From assembly GCA_006176705.1 (NCBI GenBank), contig QRFJ01003319.1, positions 85,500-149,499 on the forward strand: 64,000 bases of DNA, given 5' to 3'. Both the position numbers and the translations under genes were made by a program. This document shows, one piece after another, positions 22,333 to 34,159 of this stretch (positions are counted from its first letter, which is position 1; every line of letters starts with the position of its first letter). Origin of the DNA: Cocos nucifera. Lineage: Eukaryota; Streptophyta; Magnoliopsida; Arecales; Arecaceae. The notes beneath the pieces were generated by a model. That model saw nothing but the letters and a program-made list of their open reading frames with translations, was not told the origin of the DNA and ran no database searches.

Positions 22333-22864
22333 TGAAGAAGCACTTTTTTGGACCTTTGGAAACCTGAAAACAGAAACCATTGGCCTCCAATCAAGAGGAA
22401 GTAGTAGCAATGAGGAGAGGAGCACCAGAGAGGGGCGGCCATAATGGATAGGGGACACCTAGGGTTTTTGTGTTCCCTAAGGATTGGGCAGCCACCCTTT
22501 TTCTATGTGGCGGCTGGGGTTTTCCAACCTAAGAGATGGCAACTAGAGAGGAAGAGAGAGATTAGAAGAAAAAATTAAGAGAGAAAATGGTTCCGTATTC
22601 CTTGGATTCATAAAATCCTAATGCAATGTATATAAATACAAGGTCAATGTGACCTAACCCAAATACTCCCATGGCTAACCTAATGAGATTGAGTTAATCC
22701 CAAGCCCATGTATGCCCATGACTTGACCTAAACTCATATCTTTGGACTCAAACTTAATCCAATATAAGTTAGCCTCTCAAGACCCAAAGCCCCTGGGTCT
22801 CAAGACTGTGAAGGCTGATAGTCTTTCACCCTAGGGCTCAAACCAGCCTTAGAAAACCCATGAT
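22333..22864 (-). repeat. Element B 5' LTR, first part
   Basis: Runs from the primer binding site to the insertion point of E. In element orientation the LTR would end CTTCTTCA. It continues at 28980-29052. Small ORFs at 22176-22458 lie across its edge and are not supported. Confidence 0.8.
22860..22864. repeat. Probable target-site duplication of element E (ATGAT / ATGAC)
   Basis: ATGAT precedes E's TGTAATATCCCA end; ATGAC at 28975-28979 follows its TGGGATGTTACA end. One mismatch in five is consistent with an old insertion. Confidence 0.6.
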
Positions 22865-23637
22865 TGTAATATCCCACCCCTAAATCAAAGTGACGGTGCC
22901 ACACCCTACCCTTATCTAAAGGTAAAGAGGATTTCTAGGCTTGCCTAAGCTGTAATAACATTTAAACATGCTCAACACAATTATATCAAATACATCCTCA
23001 ATCAACATATATAATTTAATTTAACCTCTTAATCTACTAAAGCAAATATCTTAATTTAACTCAACAATTTACTTAAGCAAATCCAAGGCTCAATTCACAA
23101 AATCATACTTCATACATTCATTCTAGTCATTAATCATTTTTTTAATACATGTCTTTATAAAACAAACTACTACATATACATATACCAATCTCTGATTTAA
23201 CTATCCCAACTGTACAATACCTTTCAAAGTATATTTCTTTCACATGCCACATCACATAATACTTCCTCCACTAAAGGTACTAATACATAGGCTGAAACAT
23301 ATCTTTGAGCTATGCAACTTCCAAAACTACAATTAGAAAGAGTGAGGGGTGAGACTTGGGGAAGTCACAGTAAGTGCGTATCCATCTATCAATGAATAAA
23401 ATAGGATGACTATAATTCTTATAACATCATACATAACTTGCTACTAATAAACTTCCAAATATATGCGTACCAATATAAATAAATCACATAATAGCTTTCT
23501 TTCAAAATAAACACATACCTTTGCTTACCACTAATAATATCACAACAACATATTACCATAGGATTTCTTATGAGCAACTGCACTACAATCATAATTACAT
23601 CCACCTATAAGCAATCTCATGACACACTCTCATAGAA

Positions 23638-23642
23638 AAAAT
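23638..23642. repeat. Target-site duplication AAAAT of element C
   Basis: AAAAT precedes C's TGTTGG start at 23643 and recurs at 27111-27115 directly after C's end, proving that C is a complete insertion into E. Confidence 0.85.
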
Positions 23643-24540
23643 TGTTGGAACAATCGGTACTGCTTTGATACCAATTAGTATGCCTATGGCTACTCAGAAC
23701 CATAGTTATAGATTCGATCTCTTGCGTGAATCTGGGTATTAATCCAAAAATATGAAGAATAGAAAAAGTTGATGATGGCACCTAGGGCTTGGCATTGGAA
23801 TCAGAGAGAAAAGAGAGAAGAGAGTTAGGGAGAAAAGCTGTATATTGATTCTACTCTATTGTAAAGATTACAATACCTGGGTTTACATATCCTAGGGTTT
23901 CTACTATACCATATGGATCCTAATAAACCCATACTTTAGCTAAACATCCTCTTCTAGGCAACCTTAATATATGAAAGCACTCACCGAGCCCATGTACACC
24001 CATGTCTCTCACACTCTCATCCTCTAGATCTAAATCCAACCCATACATGAGTTAACCCCCTTAAGATCTTATTGGATTGGGCTTTAAGACCCTAAATAGA
24101 AAACCCTATCAAGTTTTGTTTGCCACTATTGAGCCAGCTCTATCAGTAGCTGAGCTGGCTCGACTGCATCTCATCCGAATCCTATCTTCTGTCTGTCTGA
24201 GATAGTTGGCTCGACTGTATCCCGAGTCAGCTCGATCTCAGCATAAGCCAACTCGATGGCATATTCGAGCCAACCCGCCTGTGTGTCAATCCCTTGTCTT
24301 GACTGATTCTTCTTCTGACTTTGGTTCTTTGCTCCATCTTGTGTCCTAGATTTTGGAGCACCTACCAAGCTCCTCAAGGTCTTCACACCTGAACCTAGAG
24401 TCTGGGCTACATGCCACCTTCACCTTAGGATAACTCTTGTCCTAGCCCAAAGACTCATAACCATCATAGTCTCCTGAAGCCAACACCCTATCTCCTCCCA
24501 TGGCTCCTCAAGGCTTGGGAGCACCATACCAAATCTTACA
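23643..24540 (-). repeat. Element C left (3') LTR
   Basis: 898 bp, TGTTGGAACAATCGG to AAATCTTACA. It is related to A's LTR, sharing GAGCCCATGTACACCCATG near 23990 and the GGGAGCACCATACC ending. The stretch 24121-24270 is rich in GAGCCAGCTC-like palindromes. Confidence 0.9.
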
Positions 24541-25318
24541 ACCTCCACCTTGGTGCACCCAAGCCTTGGCACACCTGATAATATTTTTTCTACATGATTC
24601 CGCTATCGATCTATGCCCTAATAGCTACTTGTGCACACCTTGCCACTGCCATCTTTCTTTAGCTATTGAGCTTCTTTTGAGACCTTTGAGATGACCACCT
24701 CTACCGCTGAAGATCTTGGATTGCACCAATGCACCACCCTTGGAGTTGTTGGCACCCTTCTGCACCACCCTTAGAGTTGTTGGCACCCTTCTGCTTGGCA
24801 GCTGTATCATTTTTCTTAGATTTTCATGAAGAATCTACAGCAATCCTATATTGATGCCCGCTGCATACCCTGACACAGTCTCCTCAAAACTTCGTCTATC
24901 CTTCCACACGTGCTGCTCCACCGAAAACTATGCATCTTCGATGTTGGTGTTAGGATATTGGTCCTCCCACACTTCTCTGCTCTGAACTCGTATCAAAACT
25001 CTCTCCACTTATGAAGCCACCTCTGTCCGATGCTCCTCCTGAAATTGAAGTCCTCTTGATGCTATAGAAGCTGACTTTGTAACTGAGTCCCTCAAGGCCA
25101 ATCATCTAATGCTGCACTGCTGAGCTTGTCGCTGCACCTCAAACACCGTCGCTGCTCTTTCGGACCCTCCGCACTCCGTAGATCCCTCCAAAACTATCTT
25201 GGATACACTGCACCCCACAGGCACCTCCAAAACCACCAAGAGCTCATCCGACTCTTCACTTTCAGTGACTGAAATAATGGAATTTGACTTTTTTTTTCTT
25301 ACACTTCTTTCAAAGCAG
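24541..25318 (-). other. Element C interior downstream of gag
   Basis: About 0.8 kb between the zinc knuckle and the 3' LTR where a copia element would start protease. I see no protease, integrase or RT motif. There is an imperfect short duplication around TGCACCACCCTTGGAGTTGTT at 24728-24790 (two copies about 37 bases apart), and the end next to the LTR is purine-rich on the minus strand. ORFs at 24625-24810 and 25102-25350 lack recognisable domains. Confidence 0.6.
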
Positions 25319-26020
25319 ACACTCCCACTTAAAGTGCCCTGCTTCACCACACTTGAAGCACTTCTTGAATCCCTTACTGCCCCTTCGCTAACCCTTCTTC
25401 TTTTCTTTCCTTGACCTCTTTGACACCATGAGACCCTCCTAGAAGACCTCCCTCTTCATCATCTATTTTCAATGCTCATTGGACCTTAGCACTGATACGA
25501 TCTCCCCGTACACCAATGTCTCCTTACCATATAGCAGTATAGTTTCCAATAGATCGAAGCTCTCGGATAGCGACCATAGCAGGAATAAACTCTTGTTCTC
25601 CTCTTCGAACTCCATCCCAATGTTGAGCAAGACCATGCTCATCTGGTCCAATCACTAAATATGTCCCACAACGTCCTCGCCCTCTTGCATCCAAAGGCTA
25701 TGTAGTTGTTTCTTTAGCACTAACTTATTGCATATGTTCTTTCCCATGTACAACTGATGTAACCTCAACCATAAACCCTTGGATGTCTTCTCCTCCAACA
25801 TGCCATACAGCACCTCATCTATCAGATAAGTCCTAATCGTGGCACATGCTCTTTTCTTCAAGAACTTTCACTCCTTATCTATCATCTCCTCTGGCCTATC
25901 CACCAAGGTTGAATGTAGCCTCATCTGAATCAACAGATCCTCCATCCTAACCTTCCACATCGTGAAACTATCCTTTTCATCAAACTTCTCAAATCCTACC
26001 TTCAACCAACTATTCTTCAT
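25319..26020 (-). pseudogene. Element C: gag
   Basis: Starts at an ATG at 26020 (MKNSWLKVGFEKFD), with WKVRMEDLLIQ next. The central domain lies at 25861-25469 (LYGMLEEKTSKGLWLRL, LHQLYMGKNICNKLVLKKQL, LLWSLSESFDLLETILLYG). The zinc knuckle CFKCGEAGHFKWEC with all four zinc ligands lies near 25360-25319. The stop follows two codons later, so in this element gag closes on its own instead of reading into protease. A few stops and a frame change interrupt it. Confidence 0.83.
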
Positions 26021-26199
26021 GATCAAATCAAATAAAAAAATAGCCAATAGGTAGATCTAAAAATTACCTTAACTAGAATGGTGGACAACAGCCCTTAAAT
26101 CACTTCCTTCCTCATGAAGCCTAGAGAAAATCTTAGATCTGAACATCACTATTGATCTCTACTGAAACATGATCTTCTTCCTCCTTCATGCTCAACCAG

Positions 26200-26211
26200 G
26201 CTCTGATACTA
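26200..26211 (-). other. Element C primer binding site
   Basis: GCTCTGATACTA, one mismatch from the initiator Met-tRNA site, two bases from the LTR start at 26214. Confidence 0.85.
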
Positions 26212-26213
26212 AG

Positions 26214-27110
26214 TGTTGTAACAATCAGTACTACTTTGATACTAATTATTATGCCTATGGCTGTTCGAAACCATAGTCGTAGATCTGATCTCTTGTGCGA
26301 ACTTGAGTGTTAATCTAGAAATATGAAGAAGAGCAAAAATTGATGACAGCACCTAGCGCTTGGCGTTGGAACTAGAGAGAAAAGAGAGAAGAGAGTTAAG
26401 GAGAAAAGCTATATATTGATTCTACTCTATTGTAAAGATTACAATACCTAGATCTATATATCCTAGGATTTCTACTATACCACATGGATCCTAATAAATC
26501 CAAACTCTAGCTAAAAAAACTCTCCTATGCTACCTCAATACATGAAAGCACTCATCGAGCCCATGTACATCCATGTCTCCCATGCTCTCATCTCTTGGAT
26601 CTACACCTAACCCATATATGAGTTACCCCCCTTAAGACCTTATTGGATCAGGGCTTAAGACTCCAAACAGAAAATCCTGTCTAGTTTTGTTTGCCACCGT
26701 CAAGTCGGCTTTGTTAGTAGCTGAGCTAGCTCGACTACATCTCATCCAAACCCAGTCTTCTATCTGCTTGAGGCAGCCGACTCGACTACACCCCGAGTCA
26801 GCTCGATCTCAATCCGAGCCAGCTCGACTACTATTCGAGCCAACCTACTAGTATGTCAGTCCCTTGTTTTAGCTAATTCTTCTCCTGACTTTGGTTCTTT
26901 GCTTCATCTTGTATCCTAGGTTCTAGAGTACCTACTAAGTCCCTCAAGATCCTCACACCTGAACCTCTAGTCCGTATAGGGCTACACGCTGCCTTCACTA
27001 TAGGACAACTCCCATCCTAGTCCTAGGACTCATATCCATCATAGTCTTTCAAAGCCAACACCCTAGCCCATGGCCCACCAAGGCTTGGGAGCACCATACC
27101 AAGTTCTACA
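26214..27110 (-). repeat. Element C right (5') LTR
   Basis: 897 bp, TGTTGTAACAATCAG to AAGTTCTACA, followed by the AAAAT duplication. It has the same palindrome-rich stretch at 26700-26850 as the left LTR. Confidence 0.9.
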
Positions 27111-27115
27111 AAAAT

Positions 27116-27430
27116 CATACCATAATCATATCCACATATGAGTAGTCCCATAACACACTCTCATAGGAGAAAGCACATCATAATCACATCCATATATGAG
27201 CAATCCCACTGACATACTCATATATGGATAATCATACCACCATCATAACACACTCTCAACTAGGCAGTTCCTCGATACACTCTTAAATGAGTAGTTCTTC
27301 ATCATCATACAAACTCTCAACTGAGCAATCCCTTGACACACTCTCATATGAGCAGCCCATCATTATCATAGTGCACTCTCAACTGAGCAGTCCCTAGATA
27401 CACTCTAAGATGAACAGTTCCATCAGATAT
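27116..27430. repeat. Tandem repeat of about 61 bp inside element E
   Basis: The phrase CACTCTCAACTGAGCA recurs at 27251, 27312 and 27374 with spacing 61-62, and looser copies (CACACTCTCATATGAGC) fill the stretch. The array starts left of C at about 23560-23637, so C inserted into it. Confidence 0.7.
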
Positions 27431-28234
27431 GACACATATCAATAAGCTTCCATGGTACATAAATAGAAATCACCCATATATAAGAGAAAACCACATAAGA
27501 TATCACTATGAAACATATTTACAATCACTAAGTCATGCTTTTAAAATCATGAGTACATATGCTTGCTAATGAAATACATAAAAGCTGTCCAGAATCCATT
27601 CTTTATTTTAACAATTTTCAAACCATATATATATAAAAACAACATAAGCTGCAAAGAATTAAGAGTGTATCCTATTTTTCAAATAATATTTTTTTCTAGC
27701 AAAGTACAGTAAAAACATCATAAATAGATGGAATTCACTCACCTTAATCTACTACTAAATTATCTTGTTGTTTGGCTCATTCAAGCATTCTTTGAGTTCC
27801 TTTTTGCTTTCCTATAGTGATTTAAAACACTGCTACTATTCAAAATAGGTTTCTTATTTCAAAATCAGCAATTCTTTCTTCTTTAATCCACTCATTATCA
27901 AATTATCTCTTCCTAACCAATTCCTCTTTAGTAACTAACTAAGAACAGAACCCTCTCTAACTCTTTTCCTTTCTCCGGCCTCTCTGAAGAACTTGGAACT
28001 AAAACAACAGCTAAGGAACCAGTGGCTTTAAGGTTTAGAAAATATAATTTAGAAAGAGCCTTGATAGGTGTCATCCCAAAAGAATTCCATCTAATTTCCA
28101 ACTAAACAGGTGTTTCTCTGATAAATTTCTAACTATTAGTTAATGACCTCAAGCTACTCTATCATCCCATGAAAAATGATATAAAAATCATAACTTAAAA
28201 CCCTCTCAGTTGAAACATGCTTTCCTAGAAATTT

Positions 28235-28450
28235 CCATGATTAGGGTCGACACCTTTGGGACAAGTACCGACACCCACACACAGGTCATCCCTTTCTCAA
28301 AAATAGGTCGACCTATGGGTTGGCCTCTCACACAAAAGTGTTGATACTTTTCAGACAAGTGTCGACCCCTCTCAATGCTACCACAAAACTTCATGAAAAC
28401 CTCCTCTTTATTTTCCTATCGATAGGGTCGACACCTCCTGTACAGGTGTC
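28235..28450. repeat. Repeated GTCGACAC / GTGTCGAC motifs in element E
   Basis: Several direct and inverted copies of GGTCGACACCT-like words (28247, 28305, 28362, 28427) occur within about 215 bases, giving imperfect hairpins. Possibly an LTR promoter or enhancer part; no function can be shown. Confidence 0.45.
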
Positions 28451-28979
28451 AATCCCTTCTCCTGGGTTTTAGAATCTTTACCTTCATACTCTACTCATAG
28501 TTTTACTCAATACTCTTTTTATTTATTTTTTTTTAAGTTAACTTTAAAACATAAATGAAAATAAGAATTATCCCCCATTTGGAACCAATAAAAATATTAG
28601 AAAAATCAAAATTCTTAAGAATTAGATATTAAAATTTGGGTTCTAGTTTAAATTTCTCTAAACCTAGAATTTTTAAAACTTCCTCCTTCAGAATGGATAG
28701 GTTAAAGGGTCTCAAAATTCATTAAAATTCATTTTATAACTCATCAACACCCAAGAATCAATTACCACTAATTTTGCTCTCAAGAAAATTCATATTTTAT
28801 ATAGCTCTCAAGATAGGTGCTACTTTCAGACTTAGAAAATTTTCAGGACTTGAAATGACAGATAGTCATAATTTATACTTAAAAGGCTCAAATATACCAT
28901 AAATAGACTACTATGCCATATATACATGAACATAAATTTTTTAATTTATTATTTTGCTGGTCTGGGATGTTACAATGAC

Positions 28980-29052
28980 CACCTCTTGGACTTTGAACCT
29001 TGATCTTAACCTTAGTCCCCTAAGCCTTGGGAGCACCACATGAGGCCCAACA
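28980..29052 (-). repeat. Element B 5' LTR, last part
   Basis: Resumes after E and ends CCTAAGCCTTGGGAGCACC...GGCCCAACA; in element orientation this is TGTTGGGCC, a normal copia LTR start. The last two bases CA coincide with the first two of the CACTA terminus at 29051. Confidence 0.7.
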
Positions 29053-29748
29053 CTATAGACAAATACAGTAGTGGTTACACAACCACTGCTATATCCTATA
29101 TAGCGGCAATTATTAAACCACTGTTGTATCATCTATAGCAACCGTTACAGAACTACTGCTATAGGTTATAGCAATAGCTGTATTACACTGCTATATCATT
29201 TTTAGTAGTGGTTCATCAATCACTATCACAGAATATGGCAAGGGTTGGCATGGATCTATCATAGCGATTGGTACGGATATGACAGTGGTTGTATAACCAC
29301 TATCATAGACCATTGAACAACAAAAAAATATTACAAATTTATCATTTTTTATCTTTTTTGATCTGATAAATGTAGTTCAATATATAATTACTCAAATTAA
29401 AACTTTAAAGAACCAAAAAGAGCACATAAAACTAAAATACTCAAATTATATTATAATATTTTTAAATAAAAATAAAATGCATCAAAAATCTAGTAAATTA
29501 AAATCCTCCTCTTCAAGCATCTCGTCATCACTAGGAGGGGTTGAAGCAGGACCACGAGGGGTTGGAGTAGGAGCTGGAGGAGCTAGAACGCTAGCCAATA
29601 TATCTTGAATGCTCAAAAAAATTAGCTCTAATATGAGTGGAGAGTTGTGTCACTATAATGGATATGACACTCTATAGCTAGTCTGTGCACTCTTGAGATC
29701 GAGATACGCGCTCTTAAGCTCGAGATACGTGCTCTTTAGCCTAAGATG
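29051..29748 (-). mobile_element. Element G: CACTA (En/Spm) transposon, 3' terminal part
   Basis: Begins CACTATAGACAAATACAG and is followed by subterminal repeats built from inverted pairs such as AGTGGTT..AACCACT with GCTATA between (29070-29310), the usual CACTA end structure. At 29500-29600 the minus strand reads a Pro-rich then acidic tail (TPTPRGPAST, PSDDEMLEEEDFNLLDF) ending in a stop, a plausible transposase C-terminus. A Leu/Lys/Ser repeat segment (LRNAHLRLKSTYLELKSAYL) at 29743-29660 could form a coiled coil. F is inserted at 29748; coding resumes at 40654. Confidence 0.7.
29744..29748. repeat. Target-site duplication AGATG of element F
   Basis: AGATG precedes F's TGTTGAAAAA start and recurs at 40649-40653 after its end. 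Confidence 0.85.
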
Positions 29749-32239
29749 TGTTGAAAAATATGTCCCAAAGTCAATCATCAATCTATTGACGGTTGAGCGA
29801 CTTTATATTTATAATTGATTCATTAATAAATAAAATATATTTTTGATATTTTTCATCATAAGTATTCCTCTTCTAATGAACTCCATTATTATGATAAAGT
29901 TCTTAGGACTATTTAGCTTTGATAATGATAGGATTTATCGATTAGTCCTTAAATTTGTTCACGACCAAATGATAGGCTGTTAATAAAGATGACAACATCT
30001 ATCGAGCATAGATCATTGTATGCCATATAGATTGATTATCCTCTTAACCAAGGAGTATGGAGACACTGGTATGGCATATAGATGAGATGTATAGGTACAC
30101 CATCACTGAACGTGATCAATTCTAGAGCATTTTGCTATCGAAAATATCTCTGATGGGATATAGATATAAGTATCCCTTTGATCTAAGATCATCTCAGTGA
30201 CCTACAAGCAACTCACTATGCTTTGGTATCAGACTAACTAAATTTTTAATTCAATAATGAAAGGCTTCTGGGCACAGTCAAGTACTTACGAAATTAGAGT
30301 GTAATCAAGATGGGATTGACCACTCCAGAAGTTAGAGAAGAATGTATCATCGTATTTCAATATAGCAAAACCTTGGCCAGGATAATCCATCAGATGGATT
30401 TGATATTTTGAAATACAATGTGGACAACCTGATCAAAGTTGATAATTGAACTTTGAGGTATCCTACGAGCATTTTGGTTAAGGGGATGAATTATATGAAA
30501 ACTACATCTGCATGGATTCTAACGATATTATTCTACACATTCGACTTATCCGACCATCGGATATCATTGCTAGATGGTCACTTCAATTGGTATGAAAATA
30601 TATTCCTATGCTATCAGCTTAGATTCAAACCTATGAGGTCACACATATTAGAGCTTATGATCTGATCAGATGGTTGATCAATGATTAAGAATCATTTTAG
30701 GTTAAATAATCAATACGATTGGTGTTTAACCTAGTGCAAGTGTTGCGGAAGGATCAATTAGCAATTAAATTATTAATTGGCTTAATTTGATTAAGCCAGA
30801 GGGTTGATATTAAGTTAAATTAAATATAATTTAATTAGATTTAGTTTGAACTTGATTGTATCAAGTTCAATTAACTTATTGGATAAGCCAAGTGCAAGGA
30901 AGAACTAGTCCTAGTCTAACTAGTACTCTGGTCAACCTAATTTTCTAATTTGATTACAAAATTAAATTAAAATTAAATCTAATTTAATCTTATTTATTTA
31001 AACCTTTAAATGGATTAGGGCCTTATTTAATTGATTTGATTTACTCTTGATTTTATTTGATTAAAAGATCTTGTTTGACCAAGTCAAAACAGGAGTCCTA
31101 GTGTGACTAGGACTCCCTAACCTTGTGCCACCTTAGCCCACACCCCCCACGCCCATTTTTATTTATTTTATGCATGAGATATCCTCTCCCTGATCATCAT
31201 GCATGCCCCTCTCTCCCTCCTTTTCTCATAAGGCAATTTGTTGGAAGACCAAGTCAAAAGGAGAGTTAGTTTTGCTTTAGGATTCTATGAGATAGAATCC
31301 TTATTGACCAAATCTTCTCTCCCTTGCGTGCTGCCCCCTCTCCTATTTCTCTCCACTATTTTCATGGTGAGAAAGGAGAATTTTATGCATTCTCCCTTGC
31401 TGGATTCACAAAAAAATTAGAGGAGGGGCACCCAAGAGTTGGGCGCCCCAACCACTTACCAAATCTAGTCCCGCCTTTTCTAGTTTTTGACCTAGACAAG
31501 GACTCTTCTTTTTCTATAAATTTTGGATAAATTTTGGCCTAATTTTTTCATGAAATATAGAGTTTTGGGAGAGGTTTGAGTTGTGCAAAAATTATAGGAA
31601 GAGTGTCCTTGGGTGTGGGGTTTCCATAGGCACCAAACTAGGTGTCTAGGTGAAAGAAAAGAGAAGAAGAAGAGGGTCTTCTTCTAGGACTGTTTTATTC
31701 TTCATCTCTCCTCCTTTTGAGTTTTTTTCTAAGAGAGTCTCAGATCAAAAAACTCTTCTCTTCCTTCTTATATTTTGGAGAGTCCATGTTTTGAAGAAGG
31801 AAGCATCGAATCGATCATCGAAGAAGGATCAGCATGGTACTAGCATGCTATGTTGATTTCCTGCATCGAACTTCAGATCAGAGTTCGTAGGCTCGTGTGG
31901 ACGACTCCTAGAGGCCGGATGCATATGCACCTCATGAATTCATCCTCAAGCCTAAATCAGTAAGTTAGAATATCTAACTTGCATAAGTAATAGATCTGAT
32001 CTATTGATTTCATATCTGTATTAGATGTAGTGTAGATCTAGGTTGATGTGATCAACCTTTCCTTCTCCTTTATATTTTTAATTTTTAATTTAATATCATG
32101 CCTTGATCATATAGTAGATCTAAGATCTAGATATTTATATATTTATTTAAATAAATATTTAATTTATTTAAGTCTTCTGCTATCTGATCCTGAAATAGTT
32201 TCAAGATCTATCCATGAAATTCTAGATCTGGTTCCTATA
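29749..32239 (+). repeat. Element F 5' LTR
   Basis: TGTTGAAAAATATGTCCC to GGTTCCTATA, 2491 bp. A TATAAA box at 31515-31520 follows a cluster of ACCAAGTCAAAA-like words and lies about 720 bases before the LTR end. ORFs at 30453, 31238, 31324, 31650 and 32048 are unsupported; the matching ones in the 3' LTR reflect LTR identity. Confidence 0.93.
31515..31520 (+). promoter_or_regulatory. TATA box of F 5' LTR
   Basis: TATAAA within TTTTTCTATAAATTTTGG; the same word is at 39929-39934 in the 3' LTR. Position in the LTR fits a core promoter. Confidence 0.5.
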
Positions 32240-32241
32240 AT

Positions 32242-32253
32242 TGGTATCAGAGC
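32242..32253 (+). other. Element F primer binding site
   Basis: Exact TGGTATCAGAGC, two bases after the 5' LTR, complementary to initiator Met-tRNA. Confidence 0.96.
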
Positions 32254-34159
32254 CTAGGTTCTTATTATATAATTTTTATGTATATTTAGATTATTTTTTA
32301 GATTAGATCTAATTTATAATCTAATTATTAAATCTAAAATGAAAAATCTAGATCTCATGAATTATCATATGGTTGTCCTACTGTAAGGTTTATCCCTTAC
32401 AGTGAAAAGGTTATCCTAGTTTGTGATGATCTGACTCTAATCATAAATTTATTAGATTTAATTTAATTTTATTTATAATTTAATAAATTTAAAATAGTTT
32501 TAGATCTAAAAATAAAATATTTTAGATTGTATAGACAGCTATAAGGTTGTCCTGCTGTAAGGTCTACCCCTTACAGTAAAAATGTTGTCCTAGTACGTGC
32601 TGATCTAAAATATTGATCATAAAATTTTAGATTAGATCTAAAAAATTTTATGATCTAATTAAAAATATTTTAATCTAATTTTAATCATCATAAATATGTT
32701 AGATTTAATCAAGAAAGATTTATGATTGATTATTATTGAAACTATTTCAATTACATGAACTTGTTTAGACAAGATCTAAAGTAGTTTCATATTTATTTTA
32801 CTTGCATATTGATTATGAATCAAACATGCAACTTGGTTAATAGAACCATATTATAAAAATATTTTATAAATATAAAAATTATTTTTGAAAAGCCAAACCC
32901 CAACCTTTAGCCAAAAACTTAATTAAGAATTAAGAAGTTATTTGATTAAGTTCTAGGATTGTAAATTGAAGATCCTATGACACGAATTGTAACACATTGG
33001 GTTAATGGATTAGTGGGGATTAGGTTCATTAATTAGGTTAGACCTAAGTTTAGATTAAAGAATGAACTTAATTAGAGAATTGACTAAATCTAATCAATTA
33101 TTGTCTTAGATTTGGTCAAGGATTCTCTAGATCAATTGCAATAGTTGTAGTTGCTCAAGTACATATCTTTAACAAGAATCAAATGGACTTGATTCTTGGC
33201 TAAGAGGTCTAGCTCAAACTGTTAGGTTGATCTAATCAAGACTAATTAAACTAGTTGGTGTCTAAGGTAAGTTTGTCACATACGACTAATGATTTTTAAT
33301 TGGCAGCCCGCTTACCTGACCATTTTCGATGGTGTCTAAGATAAGCTTTGGTAGATCCTTCCACCGATCACACTTAACTAGCCTTCTTGGTGAGATTAAG
33401 TTTTGATCAAATCACTTGATAATTTGAGTTGACCCATGTCAGCTAGGTAAATCAATGTGATCGATTTAGGTGCTCCTAGACCAGCCTGTTAGTGGTCTTC
33501 CTTAAACTAACTTAGTGAAGCTAGTGGGAGGATCATGACAAGCTAGTTAATCTTACCTACTCACTTCTATAAATTAATTCTCCAAAATTATTAGATCCCT
33601 AAAATGAAATAGTTATATGATAACTAGATCATAGCCTTCCATTAAAGTGGATGATAATGGATCCATCAGCTGGATAATCATTCGAGGCCTAAAGGCCTGG
33701 TGCTTATCAGTTGATGGAATTATCATTCATTATATGATCTCTTGGATACATCTTTCTAAATGGTGGTCAGGTGGGCCAACCAAAGTTAGGCCTGATCATT
33801 CATTGGTTAGATGGGCCAAGTATGGTCATGTTAATAGTTGGACCTAACTGAACCCTTTTTTAAGAAGGCCAAAGCCAACTGATCAGAGGTTCAGGCAAAA
33901 TTTAATTACTAAAAGTTATTTGGAGAAATAATTGATTATGAACCTATCCTTAGATGTACATGGGTGGGCCAACAAAAGTTGGGCTCGTGTATAGTCTATA
34001 TGGATTTTGGTACCCACTAAGGAATTACGATAATTTCTCAGATTAGAGGTAGAGACTATCAATTTGAATAAATAGTGGGTGAATCTTTTGATTAAAATCT
34101 AAATCTTTAGGTTTAATGAATCAATTACTAATTAGGTTATGTTTTTTCTTTGTGCAGAT
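32254..34159 (+). other. Element F untranslated leader
   Basis: 1.9 kb with no convincing ORF. Two related blocks (32380-32420 and 32543-32600) each carry AAGGT(T/C)TA(T/C)CCCTTACAGT, a short duplicated module also present in H and J leaders. A block at 33252-33305 is shared with D, H and J and contains AAGGTAAGT at 33264-33272, a perfect 5' splice-site consensus. The ORF at 33647-33847 has no family likeness. Confidence 0.7.

Larger units (their letters stand above)
23643..27110 (-). mobile_element. Element C: non-autonomous LTR-gag-LTR copia element
   Basis: Two 0.9-kb LTRs (23643-24540 and 26214-27110), a primer binding site, a purine-rich tract next to the left LTR and AAAAT duplications make this a structurally complete element 3.47 kb long. 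Its 1.67-kb interior holds gag only; no protease, integrase, RT or RNase H motif is seen in any frame. This matches the published TR-GAG class of non-autonomous LTR elements that keep gag and borrow pol. The LTRs differ at roughly one position in seven in the first 170 bases, so the insertion is old. Confidence 0.85.
22865..28974. mobile_element. Element E: probable solo LTR of a Ty3-gypsy Del/Tekay-type element, split by C
   Basis: The ends are TGTAATATCCCA and TGGGATGTTACA, near-perfect inverted ends with TG/CA termini and a likely five-base duplication. Without the inserted C the length is about 2.63 kb. No primer binding site, internal coding region or second copy is seen, so a solo LTR left by LTR-LTR recombination is the best reading. 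TGTAACA-type ends are typical of Del/Tekay chromovirus LTRs; that assignment is inference. ORFs at 23419-23604, 28206-28394 and 28941-29132 have no protein-like features. Confidence 0.6.

Noticed and set aside
22176..22458. ORFs of 88 and 64 codons
   Set aside because: Lie over B's gag start, primer binding site and LTR edge in other frames.
28206..28394. 62-codon minus-strand ORF
   Set aside because: Built from the GTCGACAC repeat patch in element E; no likeness to a protein.
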